From Chlorobiota bacterium (GTDB taxonomy: Bacteria; Bacteroidota; Ignavibacteria; OLB7): 41,485 nt of DNA. The notes under the pieces were generated by a model. The model was not told the origin of the DNA, made no database searches, and saw only the letters and a list, made by a program, of their open reading frames with translations. The stretch spans positions 1-41,485 of the forward strand of contig JAEUSP010000084.1 in NCBI GenBank assembly GCA_016788565.1. Reading direction: 5' to 3'. The translations under genes were made by a program, and so were the position numbers. Positions 15,249 to 23,647 of this stretch are shown one piece after another; positions within the stretch are counted from its first letter, which is position 1; the number at the start of each line of letters is the position of its first letter.

Positions 15249-18200
15249 ATGTACCTTTCCAAACTCGAAATCGTCGGCTTTAAGTCGTTTGCGCACAAAA
15301 CCATCCTCCGTTTCAACGATGGCATCACCGCTGTGGTTGGGCCGAATGGTTGCGGGAAGTGTGTTGTTGGTTCTTCTGTTGTCACTCTTGCTGATGGGGG
15401 CAGGATAACAATCCAAGAACTTGTTCAGCAAGCGTTAGATAGCAACAACCACCGTGTTCACTACGACGACGGCGTCGCTGTGCTTGATAGAGAAGGGGCA
15501 ACGCAGGTTCTTTCGTTGAACCCTAATACTCTGCGCTTTGAAGCGCGTCCGGTGACTGCTTTTGTTCGCCGCACTGCGCCACCCACCTTGCTTCGTATCC
15601 GCACACGCAGTGGGCGCGAGGTGACAGCAACACCCTACCATCCGCTGTTTACGCTGAAAGAAGGAAAACTGCAAGCTGTGAAAGCTGAGGAGATAACGGT
15701 AGGGCTACGGATTGCGATACCACGCAAGCTATACTCGGAACAAAATAGTTTGCGAAATCCTACGAATCTGGATGCGCCGATAGACCGAATGGATTCACAT
15801 CGCAGGCCTATCGGCTCGCGCCTTCGGGGGAACAACAGTGTGAGTATTGTGGCAGACCACTTTCATTGGAGTATAGCAGCAAACTCCGTTGATACTGTTA
15901 GCTGGGATGAAATTATTGCTGTTGATGAACTACAACCCCAAGACCCCTGGGTATATGATCTCTGCGTAGATGAAACCCACAACTTCGTTGCTGACAATAT
16001 CGTTGTCCACAACAGCAATGTTATTGACGCAATCCGTTGGGCGATTGGCGAACAAAAAGCCTCGGTCCTTCGCTCCGATAAAATGGAAGAGGTGATCTTT
16101 AACGGGGCCGGAAAACGCCGCCCGCTTGGCATGGCCGAAGTCTCGCTCACCATCGAAAACACCAAAGGAATCCTTCCAACGGAGTACAGCGAAGTTGTTA
16201 TCACACGCCGGCTGTTCCGCAACGGCGATAGTGAGTATCTGCTGAACAAAACCCAATGCCGTTTGCGCGACATCGTGGACCTGTTCATGGACACCGGAAT
16301 GGGGGCCAACGCCTACTCGGTGATTGAGCTAAAAATGATCGAAACAATCCTCAGCGACCGCGCCGACGAACGCCGCCGATTGTTCGAGGAAGCCGCAGGG
16401 GTCACCAAATACAAAGTCCGCCGCCGCGAAGCTCTCCGCAAATTAGACTCCACACAAGCCGACCTACTCCGCGTTCACGACATCGTGAAGGAGGTGGCAA
16501 AAAAGGTGGCCGCGCTGGAACGCCAAGCAAAAAAAGCGGAAGAATACACCACCCTTGATGCCGAACGCAAACGGGTTGAGATTGAGGTGCTGGAACGTGA
16601 GTACGCCACCACCAGCGCACGCATTGCTCCGCTGGAACAACGCCTTGCCGAAGCCAAATCCAAACGAACCGAGCTGGATTCCGTGCTGGCCCAGGAGGAG
16701 ACAATCCTGCGTGAGTTGGAGCGGGAACAAGGTGAGATAGAGTCCGCCCTGATTGAAGCCCAGAAAGACCTGAACGCCGTCACCGAACGGATTGCCACGG
16801 TGGAGCAACGCCAGGCCGTTTCGGCGGAACGCCGCCGCTCGCTTACCTCCATCATCGAAAATTCCCAGCGTGACATCAAGGAAGCTGAAGGGGGGATTGA
16901 GGTGTTGATGAAAGAACGCGGCGAGGTGGAAGCCTTGATTGAACGCTTGGCCGAACAGAACCGCATTGCCGAAGCGGAGTACGAAGCGATCCGTTCGGAA
17001 GTGATGCTGAACGAAGCCGCGCTGGCCGGCCGCCGCGCCGAAGCCAAACGTTCGCAAGACCGGGTGATTGATGTGATTAACCGCTTGGCCGCGCTGCGCG
17101 GCGAAGAAGAACGCACCCGCGCCCGCATTGAGGTGATCCGCCAACGCTTGGATGAGTTCGACGAACAGGATGAAGAAGCCCGCCTTGATCTTGAGCAGAT
17201 TGAGGAAGTGCTGATTGGCCTAACCACCCAACTGAACCAAGCCACAGCCAACTTGGATGAAGCGCAACGCCAGTTTGAAGAAGGGCAAGCAGAAAAGGGG
17301 ACGCTCCGGGCCGAGATTGATGACCTTCGCACCCAAACGATTGAGCTTCACAACGCCATCAACAGCCGCAAATCGAAAATTGATTTCTTGAACGGCTTGG
17401 TGGATCAAGATGAATCAGTCCGATTCCTGGTTCAGCAACCCGATTGGACCCCGGTGGAGCGGATCACCGTTGCCGAGTCAATCTCCACCGATGAGCAATT
17501 CCGCACCGCCGTTGCTGCCGCGCTTGGCAACGCTGGCCGATTCCTGATTGTCCCCACTGCCGACGACGCTTTGCGCGGCGTGCAATCGCTGCAATCCAAC
17601 CGCAAGGGGAAAGCCACGTTCGTCTGCTTGGATCGAATCCCCCCAACCGCGCCACGCCCGTTGCCGGCTGGGGTGAGCGCAATCGGCTGGGCAGCCGACC
17701 TGTGCGTTTCGGCACCGAACTTCGATCATCTTCGCCACCACCTACTTGGCGGAACCGTCGTGGTTGAAACCTTGGAGCAAGCGTTTGCCGCATCGGCTCA
17801 CAACCTGGTGGAGCAGGCCGTGACGTTGGATGGTGTGCTGATCCGCAACGGCGGGCTGATCCGCGGCGGCGGGCGCACTGCCGACGAAGGGATCACGATC
17901 GGCAAACGCCAGCAGATTGAACGGCTGGAACAGGAGGCCGCAAAACTCACAACCCAACTTGACGCGCTAACCCGTGCCATTGCCGAAAAAACGGAGCAGC
18001 ACAACGCCATCAATCTGGGAACCCTGAGCAACGCCATTCGCCAAGCGCAGCAGCAGGTGGGGAACTTGGAGAAGCAGCGCGGGCAGGCTGAGTACGAGCA
18101 AGAATCGGCCAACGAACTTTTGGACGGCCACGAGAACGACCGCGCCCGCGCCCACGAGGAAATCCAACGGTTAGAAGGATTGCTGGAAGGGACCGAACCG

Positions 18201-19442
18201 CGCAGAAACGAACTGGCCCAGGAGCAATCCACCGCCGAGCAAACCGCACGCCAACTGAACACCGAATTAGAACGGATGGAGGTAGGCTTTGCTGAACAGT
18301 CGCGCCAGATGAACGAAAAACAAGTTCTGCTGGCTGGGCTGCGCGGCGACCAACGAAGCGCGCGCGCCGAGCTTGAGCGAATGGCCCGCGACCGCGAAAA
18401 TGCCGAGCGAACAATCCAACGCCGAACCCAAGAACAGGAGCGCGCCCAGGATGAACTTGGGCAGCTGGAAGGGGAGCTTGAGGAGTATGCGGTGCAGCTG
18501 CAGAGCTTCCGTGCCGAGCTTGCCGAGGCCCAAGCAAAGCGCGAGGAAGTGGTGCAACGCCAATCCGCAAAACGGGAGGAGATTTTCCGCCACGGCGAGA
18601 CCCTGCGCGAGGAACGCCGCGACTACGAACGCTCCATCGAGCAAATGCACGAGATTGAGTTGAAACTTGGCGAGTTGAAACTGAAAGCCGAAAGCCTTGT
18701 CCAGCGGGGCCGCGAGGAATTGGAGATTGAGCTTGAACTGAAAGAGTTCGGCGACGATGACATGAAGATGGGGGAGCTTCGCGAGACGCTGCGCCAGATA
18801 AAAGGGCGGTTGAAAATGATGGGTTCGGTGAACCTGCTGGCCTACGACGAATGGCGCGAGGAGAACGAACGCTACCAGTTCCTGCAAGGGCAGTTAGACG
18901 ACCTGAAGCAGGCCGAAGATTCCTTGATGAAAACCATTGCCGAGATTAACGACACCGCGCAGCGGAAATTTGTTGAGACCTTCGAGCAGATACGAACCAA
19001 CTTCCAGGACATCTTCCGAACGCTGTTTTTGGAAGGGGATGAGGCCGATCTGAAAATTGCCGACGGCGACCCGCTGGAAGCGCAGATTGAAATCATCGCC
19101 AAGCCTCGCGGGAAGCGGCCACACTCGATTGACCTGCTTTCCGGCGGCGAAAAAACACTGACGGCGATTGCCTTGCTCTTCTCCATCTACCTGGTGAAGC
19201 CCTCTCCGTTCTGCATTCTGGACGAAGTGGATGCCCCGTTAGACGATGCCAACATTGACCGTTTTGTGCAGCTAATCAAGCGGTTCGATAACGAAACGCA
19301 GTTTATCATCGTTACCCACAACAAGCGGACAATGGGGGCCGCCGACACCATGTATGGAGTTACGCAGGAGGAGGATGGCGTGTCGAAAATCGTCTCGGTG
19401 CGGTTCACCGAAACCAAAAAACAGGAGATCATTTACAGTTAG
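15249..19442 (+). CDS. smc: Chromosome segregation ATPase SMC, intein-containing precursor
   Basis: The frame encodes 1397 residues. Removing a 218-residue intein (residues 38-255) leaves 1179, the usual SMC length. Extein features in order: YLSKLEIVGFKSFAHKTILR, Walker A GPNGCGK/SN split by the intein, WAIGEQ with the Q-loop, then a long coiled coil (from about residue 395). A hinge domain with RFLIVP and VVVETLEQA comes at about 700-890, with Gly-rich RNGGLIRGGG at its end. A second coiled coil follows, then the ABC signature LLSGGEKTL (about 1296) and Walker B with FCILDEVDAPLDDAN. SMC dimers organise and segregate the chromosome together with ScpA/ScpB (not in this window). ATP binding cannot occur until the intein is spliced out, so activity depends on protein splicing. 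Confidence 0.95.
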   Translation: MYLSKLEIVGFKSFAHKTILRFNDGITAVVGPNGCGKCVVGSSVVTLADGGRITIQELVQQALDSNNHRVHYDDGVAVLDREGATQVLSLNPNTLRFEARPVTAFVRRTAPPTLLRIRTRSGREVTATPYHPLFTLKEGKLQAVKAEEITVGLRIAIPRKLYSEQNSLRNPTNLDAPIDRMDSHRRPIGSRLRGNNSVSIVADHFHWSIAANSVDTVSWDEIIAVDELQPQDPWVYDLCVDETHNFVADNIVVHNSNVIDAIRWAIGEQKASVLRSDKMEEVIFNGAGKRRPLGMAEVSLTIENTKGILPTEYSEVVITRRLFRNGDSEYLLNKTQCRLRDIVDLFMDTGMGANAYSVIELKMIETILSDRADERRRLFEEAAGVTKYKVRRREALRKLDSTQADLLRVHDIVKEVAKKVAALERQAKKAEEYTTLDAERKRVEIEVLEREYATTSARIAPLEQRLAEAKSKRTELDSVLAQEETILRELEREQGEIESALIEAQKDLNAVTERIATVEQRQAVSAERRRSLTSIIENSQRDIKEAEGGIEVLMKERGEVEALIERLAEQNRIAEAEYEAIRSEVMLNEAALAGRRAEAKRSQDRVIDVINRLAALRGEEERTRARIEVIRQRLDEFDEQDEEARLDLEQIEEVLIGLTTQLNQATANLDEAQRQFEEGQAEKGTLRAEIDDLRTQTIELHNAINSRKSKIDFLNGLVDQDESVRFLVQQPDWTPVERITVAESISTDEQFRTAVAAALGNAGRFLIVPTADDALRGVQSLQSNRKGKATFVCLDRIPPTAPRPLPAGVSAIGWAADLCVSAPNFDHLRHHLLGGTVVVETLEQAFAASAHNLVEQAVTLDGVLIRNGGLIRGGGRTADEGITIGKRQQIERLEQEAAKLTTQLDALTRAIAEKTEQHNAINLGTLSNAIRQAQQQVGNLEKQRGQAEYEQESANELLDGHENDRARAHEEIQRLEGLLEGTEPRRNELAQEQSTAEQTARQLNTELERMEVGFAEQSRQMNEKQVLLAGLRGDQRSARAELERMARDRENAERTIQRRTQEQERAQDELGQLEGELEEYAVQLQSFRAELAEAQAKREEVVQRQSAKREEIFRHGETLREERRDYERSIEQMHEIELKLGELKLKAESLVQRGREELEIELELKEFGDDDMKMGELRETLRQIKGRLKMMGSVNLLAYDEWREENERYQFLQGQLDDLKQAEDSLMKTIAEINDTAQRKFVETFEQIRTNFQDIFRTLFLEGDEADLKIADGDPLEAQIEIIAKPRGKRPHSIDLLSGGEKTLTAIALLFSIYLVKPSPFCILDEVDAPLDDANIDRFVQLIKRFDNETQFIIVTHNKRTMGAADTMYGVTQEEDGVSKIVSVRFTETKKQEIIYS
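15360..16013 (+). other. Mini-intein in SMC, inserted in Walker A
   Basis: In-frame intein of 218 residues between GPNGCGK and SN of the SMC P-loop. Block A begins with the nucleophile Cys (CVVGSSVVTLADGG). Block B is REVTATPYHPLFTL with its TxxH. Block F is VYDLCVDETHNFVADN, and block G ends VVHN with penultimate His and terminal Asn, followed by Ser as the +1 extein residue. All splicing residues are therefore present and it should be active. There is no LAGLIDADG motif and no room for a homing endonuclease, so it is a mini-intein that cannot home by itself. The segment between blocks B and F is partly encoded by a palindromic repeat (15730-15875). Confidence 0.92.
15730..15875. repeat. Palindromic TATACTC/GAGTATA element inside the intein
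   Basis: 146 bp bounded by GCTATACTC (from 15728) and GAGTATAGC (to 15877). The left side reads GGAACAAAATAGTTTGCGAA, matching the end of the intergenic copy at 19572-19687 read on its minus strand (AGAGCAAATTGGTTTGCGAA). In that orientation the two copies are also read in the same frame: KLYSEQNSLRNPTNL here, KLYSEQIGLRNSTQL there, and both end near WSIA. The element spans SMC precursor residues of about 161-209 and keeps the frame open. Confidence 0.8.
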
Positions 19443-19479
19443 CGAGCAAAGTCTGATTCAAGCTACCGACAAACAGAGT

Positions 19480-19528
19480 CCCCGCTCATGCTGAACCTCG
19501 TCGAAGTATGAGCGGAGCCACCGAACCA
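19480..19528 (-). repeat. Dispersed palindromic repeat R1, copy 6 (inverted)
   Basis: CCCCGCTCATGCTGAACCTC then GTCGAAGTATGAGCGGAGCC is the reverse complement of the R1 core. This is the only good copy in the opposite orientation. It lies in the 301-bp gene-free gap after smc. Confidence 0.75.
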
Positions 19529-19571
19529 AGAAGTAGCCGATCTTCCACATACCGTTTTCCCGTTCGCACGC

Positions 19572-19687
19572 TATACTCCAAACAGAGTGGTTTGCGAAAA
19601 ACTCAATCACTGTCATTCCCGCGAAAGCGGGAATCCATAGCACACCTAGCTGAGTAGAATTTCGCAAACCAATTTGCTCTGAGTATA
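19572..19687. repeat. Palindromic TATACTC/GAGTATA element, intergenic copy
   Basis: 116 bp with inverted ends TATACTC...GTGGTTTGCGAAA (left) and TTTCGCAAACC...GAGTATA (right). The centre holds the perfect hairpin ATTCCCGCGAAAGCGGGAAT. This is the best-preserved member of the family and explains the repeat embedded in the smc intein. Confidence 0.8.
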
Positions 19688-19743
19688 ACTTGAAATGAGC
19701 CAAAACAAGAATCAAACACAACACTTCCACAAACGGAGATAGC

Positions 19744-20600
19744 ATGAAACCACAACTGATGATCGCGGCAGCACACTGCTAACGCTTGGCATTGTTGCCT
19801 GCAACGAATCCACCACCGAACCAACGCCACAGCCAACCGGTGAGACGATGCAGTTCAAGCCCGGTGCGCGCTACGAATACACCACCTACAGCACCGACAC
19901 GGCCACGCAAGCCCCGATAGAAAGCACCCGCCGCACCAAAACCCGCACGCTGATAGCATCCAACGCCAGCGTGAATGGAAAAGCCGGAGTTGCTGTTTCG
20001 CTTGATAGTCTGTTTGCAACCGCTGGTGGATTCCTGAGCGTCACCGATTCGGTGCTGTTGCAGCAGGCATCGGGAACGAACGAAATCTACCGCTATGCAT
20101 CGTTGGCCCCGGAACTGGACTTCAGTGGGATTGCTGGATTATCGTTGGACATCGGCAGCGCATGGCGGCACGAGGCCACGCTTGGCGCGACCTCCGCAAA
20201 ATGGTTCCTGGGGGAAGTTGCCGACACCTTCCAGATTGACGGGCTTCCGCCGCAAGTGAAAGGGGTGAAAATCTCCGTCAGCGATTCCGCAATCGCCTCG
20301 GCAGCGGAGAACCTGACGGTTGATGGAGTCAGCTACAAAACCACAAAAACCACCCATCGGTTGGACCTGAAATTTAGCTTGATTGTCAATCTCGGTTTTG
20401 GTGGCGATCAGCTTATCGCGCTCAACACAAACTCCATTTTGCGGACTACGTGGATTTGTTCCGAGCTTGGCGCAATCATCCGCGAGGAGCGCGAAGCGAA
20501 GACGATCAGTTTGGGAAGCTACACCGGAATTGCCCTCCCAACGTTCCCCGCCTACGGCTCGGTGACCGCAATGACGAAGGTGATTGCCAAAGGGAATTAA
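19744..20600 (+). CDS. Putative lipoprotein, signal peptide frameshifted
   Basis: An uninterrupted frame runs from the ATG at 19848 (250 residues). Upstream in that frame the sequence reads TLLTLGIVACNESTTEPTPQ, a hydrophobic stretch and lipobox-like IVAC, but with no start codon before the stop at 19740. A well-placed start (GGAG then ATG at 19744, MKPQLMIAAA) lies in another frame and meets a stop after 12 codons. A one-base deletion near 19770-19778 would join the two into a normal lipoprotein signal. Either the gene is recently inactivated or the sequence has an error. The mature part (FKPGARYEYTTYSTDTA ...) is beta-rich and secreted-looking, of unknown function. Confidence 0.6.
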
Positions 20601-20672
20601 GCGCACGTAGTAGGCGACAACACACAACAAGGGCATCGTGCTTGATTGCAGGATGCCTTATTTTTCACCCCC

Positions 20673-21797
20673 ATGTCCAACAACTCAATCTTAATCATCA
20701 GCGGCGAGCAATCGGGGGAGACCTATGCGGGGATGATTGTTCACGAGCTACTCCAACGCAATCCTTCGCTCAATTTTTATGGAACGGGAGGGGAGAGGAT
20801 GAAGTCCGCAGGGGTTGAACTGCTGCATCACATCAACCAAATGGCGGTGGTGGGGATCAGCGAGGTTGTGCGGAAATACCGAACTCTGCGGAACATCTTC
20901 AACGATGTTGTTGCCTCCATCCAAGAACGCTCCCCACGGTTAGCAATTTTGGTGGATTACCCCGGCTTCAACCTGAAGCTGGCGGCAATCCTGAAGCAGC
21001 GTGGGATTCCCGTTGTTTGGTTCATGGCCCCGCAAGTGTGGGCGTGGAAGGAGTCGCGCGTGAAGCAGATGCGCCGCGTGATTGACACCTTAATTGTGGG
21101 GTTCCAATTTGAAGTTGAGTACTTCCGCAAGCATGGAATCACCCCACACTATTTCGGGCACCCGCTGGTTGACCTCCTCACGGAGTTGGAATCCCAAAAA
21201 CGTGCGGCGTTGCCGAACGCCAAAACCACAATCGCCTACTTGCCGGGGAGCAGGAAAGGGGAGATAGCACGGCATTGGCCGTTGGTGGTGGAAGTGGCCA
21301 CACTGCTTGGCGATCAATTCCGCCACGTGGTGCAGCGCGCCCCGTCCATTCCGGAGGGGATGCTGCGGGGGGGCGATGGAGTTGGTTTTGAAATTCTACA
21401 CCAACCCCACGCCGCGCTGATGCAGGCGGACGTTGCGTTGGTGAAATCGGGGACCTCCACAATGGAGGCAACAATGTTGGGCGTTCCCTACGCGCTGTTT
21501 TACCAGACCTCGGCAATCAACTACGCGATATTCAGCAGGATTGCAAAGGTGCACCAGTTGGGAATTGCGAACATCATTGCCGGGAAGGAGATCGTTCGTG
21601 AGTTTCTGCAGAAGCAAGCCACGCCCCAGGCTGTTGCCGATGAGTTACGGAAGCTGGCCACCAATCCCGAATATCGCGGGCAAGTTACCGCTGGCCTCCA
21701 GCAGGTGCGGGATAGCTTGGGGCAACCCGGCGTCCACTCCCGAATTGCGGAACATATCGCCCGCACGTATGGCTTGCTTCCGGCAAACAACCCCTAA
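20673..21797 (+). CDS. lpxB: Lipid-A-disaccharide synthase LpxB
   Basis: 374 residues from the ATG at 20673; an earlier TTG at 20646 is less likely. LpxB is a peripheral inner-membrane GT19 glycosyltransferase. It joins UDP-2,3-diacylglucosamine and lipid X into the lipid A disaccharide. Motifs: ISGEQSGETYAG (about 8-19), FYGTGGERMKSAG, ILVDYPGFNLKLA, WFMAPQVWAWKESR, YFGHPLVD, YLPGSRKGEI (about 190) and the C-terminal KSGTSTMEATMLGVPYALFY. All are typical and the length is normal. It stands alone here without other lpx genes. A TATTTTTC box 7 bp before the ATG resembles the pyk arrangement. Confidence 0.95.
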   Translation: MSNNSILIISGEQSGETYAGMIVHELLQRNPSLNFYGTGGERMKSAGVELLHHINQMAVVGISEVVRKYRTLRNIFNDVVASIQERSPRLAILVDYPGFNLKLAAILKQRGIPVVWFMAPQVWAWKESRVKQMRRVIDTLIVGFQFEVEYFRKHGITPHYFGHPLVDLLTELESQKRAALPNAKTTIAYLPGSRKGEIARHWPLVVEVATLLGDQFRHVVQRAPSIPEGMLRGGDGVGFEILHQPHAALMQADVALVKSGTSTMEATMLGVPYALFYQTSAINYAIFSRIAKVHQLGIANIIAGKEIVREFLQKQATPQAVADELRKLATNPEYRGQVTAGLQQVRDSLGQPGVHSRIAEHIARTYGLLPANNP

Positions 21798-21848
21798 TCT
21801 CCCAAGTTCGTGCCATTTTGTTAGACGTTGTTTTTTGCCAAAAAAACG

Positions 21849-21881
21849 TTTGGCAGCCCCTACCCGCTTCGCCTATATTTG
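21849..21881 (+). promoter_or_regulatory. Bacteroidota-type promoter of tRNA-Tyr
   Basis: TTTG at 21849-21852 and TATATTTG at 21874-21881 fully match the -33 TTTG and -7 TAnnTTTG consensus with a 21-bp gap. The same sequence also reads TTGGCA-18 bp-TATATT. It lies about 43 bp upstream of the tRNA. Confidence 0.6.
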
Positions 21882-21923
21882 CAGGCTCTTGAACAGAGGG
21901 ACACCATAATCCCCCTGAGCCAA

Positions 21924-22006
21924 GGGCAGGTGGCCGAGTGGTTAATGGCGGCAGACTGTAAATCTGCTCTCTTACGAGTACGGAGGTTCGAATCCTTCCC
22001 TGCCCA
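21924..22006 (+). tRNA. tRNA-Tyr (GTA)
   Basis: The acceptor GGGCAGG pairs with CCTGCCC. The anticodon stem-loop CAGACTGTAAATCTG carries GTA. A long variable arm (class II) is present and the T-arm is GAGGTTCGAATCCTTC. The length is 83 nt without an encoded CCA. Confidence 0.95.
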
Positions 22007-22244
22007 CTTCAGTTCTTTGTCAGGTTCATTTTCGAGTGACGTTACGGCTCCGGAAGATTCACCGGGGAAGACTACCGCTCAGCGCAGGTTCAATGGATAT
22101 TGAGCTTGCCGGCTGGGAAGCCATGCGGGAGTTGCTCTTTAGCACGATGTTGGGATCATCACGTTTCAGTGAAATTCCTCACCATCGTTTCCTTCCCCGA
22201 TCCTACCGCCGCCGTCACATCTCTTTCAGTCTTTGAACAAGTAA

Positions 22245-22317
<73 letters not shown>

Positions 22318-22345
22318 CTCTCTTTCAAATCATAGCTTTACCAAA

Positions 22346-22418
22346 GCGGGAGTAACTCAGTTGGTAGAGTCACAGCCTTCCAAGCTGTTGGTCGCGGGTT
22401 CGAGTCCCGTCTCCCGCT
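22346..22418 (+). tRNA. tRNA-Gly (TCC)
   Basis: The acceptor GCGGGAG pairs with CTCCCGC. The anticodon loop CTTCCAA in the CAGC/GCTG stem gives TCC. The T-arm is CGGGTTCGAGTCCCG. 73 nt, 28 bp after tRNA-Thr and probably co-transcribed with it. Confidence 0.95.
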
Positions 22419-22449
22419 CTTTCATGTACCATTTCAGAAGCCGATAACC

Positions 22450-22599
22450 ATGCGCGACATCATTACACTGGAATGCACCGAGTGCAAACGTCGTAACTAC
22501 ACGACGACGAAAAACAAGAAGAAGCAATCAGGGCGTGTGGAACATAAAAAATTCTGCAAGTGGGATAACAAGCGCACTGTCCACAAAGAAACACGCTAA
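22450..22599 (+). CDS. rpmG: 50S ribosomal protein L33
   Basis: A 49-residue frame reads [20 protein letters not shown], then [20 protein letters not shown] and KRTVHKETR. This is a textbook L33 in its usual place between tRNA genes and secE. L33 lies near the E site of the large subunit. The first CxxC (CTEC) is present, but the second pair has become CKWD, so one of the four zinc-binding Cys is missing. Zinc binding is therefore probably lost or weakened. It is too short for many gene callers. Confidence 0.93.
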   Translation: MRDIITLECTECKRRNYTTTKNKKKQSGRVEHKKFCKWDNKRTVHKETR

Positions 22600-22607
22600 G
22601 AGTGATT

Positions 22608-22680
<73 letters not shown>

Positions 22681-22689
22681 CAAGGAAGT

Positions 22690-22757
22690 AAGGAGTAGAG
22701 GTAGAGCACCCCGATGTCCAATCGGGGAGGTTGCGGGTTCAAGTCCTGCCGCCCGTG
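22690..22757 (+). pseudogene. Chimeric tRNA pseudogene
   Basis: The 3' half (from AGGTTGCGGGTTCAAG through CCGCCCGTGCAAGGAA) is identical to tRNA-Trp just upstream. The 5' half differs: there is no acceptor strand able to pair with CGCCCGT, and the D-arm is shortened to TAGAGGTAGAGCA. The anticodon stem CCCCGA/TCGGGG closes a loop TGTCCAA without U33. It cannot fold as a normal tRNA. It probably arose by duplication of the tRNA-Trp 3' half onto another tRNA or decayed copy. Confidence 0.65.
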
Positions 22758-22803
22758 CAAGGAATCCACAGAAGGAATCAGGTTTTTCAGATAAGCGATC
22801 CTT

Positions 22804-22986
22804 ATGAAGCAGACTATCATCGGTTTTGTTCGTGATGTCAGCAGCGAGATGAAAAAAGTCTCGTGGCCGACCAAGGAACAATTGCAGGAATCAACCGCCG
22901 TGACCATCATCGTCTGCTTGTGTGTGGTGGCGATGGTTGGCGTTGTTGATTTTGTCCTGACCAAAGTTTTTGAAATTCTGTTCTAA
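22804..22986 (+). CDS. secE: Preprotein translocase subunit SecE
   Basis: A 60-residue single-span SecE: an amphipathic N-terminus FVRDVSSEMKKVSWPTKEQL with the conserved KVSWPT motif, then one transmembrane helix (about 30-55). It is the essential clamp of the SecYEG channel in the inner membrane. The order tRNA-Trp, secE, nusG is conserved in bacteria. nusG starts 12 bp downstream. Confidence 0.95.
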   Translation: MKQTIIGFVRDVSSEMKKVSWPTKEQLQESTAVTIIVCLCVVAMVGVVDFVLTKVFEILF

Positions 22987-22998
22987 GGTTTCCCCCCG

Positions 22999-23577
22999 AT
23001 GTACGAACCCGAACATACGGCAACCGCTGGCGGCGAAATGGCGATTCAACGCCGTTGGTACGCCATCCGAACGTACTCTGGCCACGAAGCGCGTGTCAAG
23101 CAAATCCTTGATAGCGAAATCAAACGGCTTGGCTTGGATGAGCTTGTCCCCAACGTTCTGATCCCCCTTGAGAAAGTTTTTGAAGTTCGCGACGGCAAAA
23201 AACGAACCCGTCAGAAAAACTTCCTCCCCGGCTACGTTTTGGTGGAAGCGGTGCTGAACAAAAAGGTGAAGGACTTGATCCAAAACACCCCTTCGGTCAT
23301 CAGCTTTGTTGGAACAAAAACCGAACCAACACCCCTTCAGCCGGATGAAATCAACAAAATTTTGGATCGAGTGGAGGAGCGGAAGCATGTGGAGACGATC
23401 ATTGATGCCTTCCGCGAAGGGGACCCAGTGAAAGTGATTGAAGGTCCGTTCAATAATTTCAGTGGTGTTGTTCGCGAAGTGAATATGAGCAAGCAAAAGC
23501 TGAAAGTTGAAGTCTCGATCTTCGGACGGAAAACCCCAGTGGAATTGGATTTTTCGCAAGTGGAAATGGAGCGGTAA
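22999..23577 (+). CDS. nusG: Transcription termination/antitermination factor NusG
   Basis: 192 residues: a short extra N-terminus, then RRWYAIRTYSGHEARVKQIL (NGN domain, about 16-125) with FLPGYVLVEA. A C-terminal KOW domain follows (GDPVKVIEGPFNNFSGVVRE, about 140-160). NusG binds the RNA polymerase clamp and links transcription with translation or Rho. A second in-frame ATG at 23038 would remove 13 residues and is the alternative start. Confidence 0.95.
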   Translation: MYEPEHTATAGGEMAIQRRWYAIRTYSGHEARVKQILDSEIKRLGLDELVPNVLIPLEKVFEVRDGKKRTRQKNFLPGYVLVEAVLNKKVKDLIQNTPSVISFVGTKTEPTPLQPDEINKILDRVEERKHVETIIDAFREGDPVKVIEGPFNNFSGVVREVNMSKQKLKVEVSIFGRKTPVELDFSQVEMER

Positions 23578-23647
23578 AACGCCCCCTGTTGATACAACAG
23601 CAACGCAGCAGAAAGAATAGCAACAGCAATTAGATAGAGTTCCCGTC

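Noticed and set aside
15360-16013. Possibility that the SMC insert is a normal SMC domain or a disrupted gene
   Set aside because: The insert interrupts Walker A itself, begins with Cys, ends with HN before Ser, and the frame is intact on both sides, which fits an intein and not a domain insertion.
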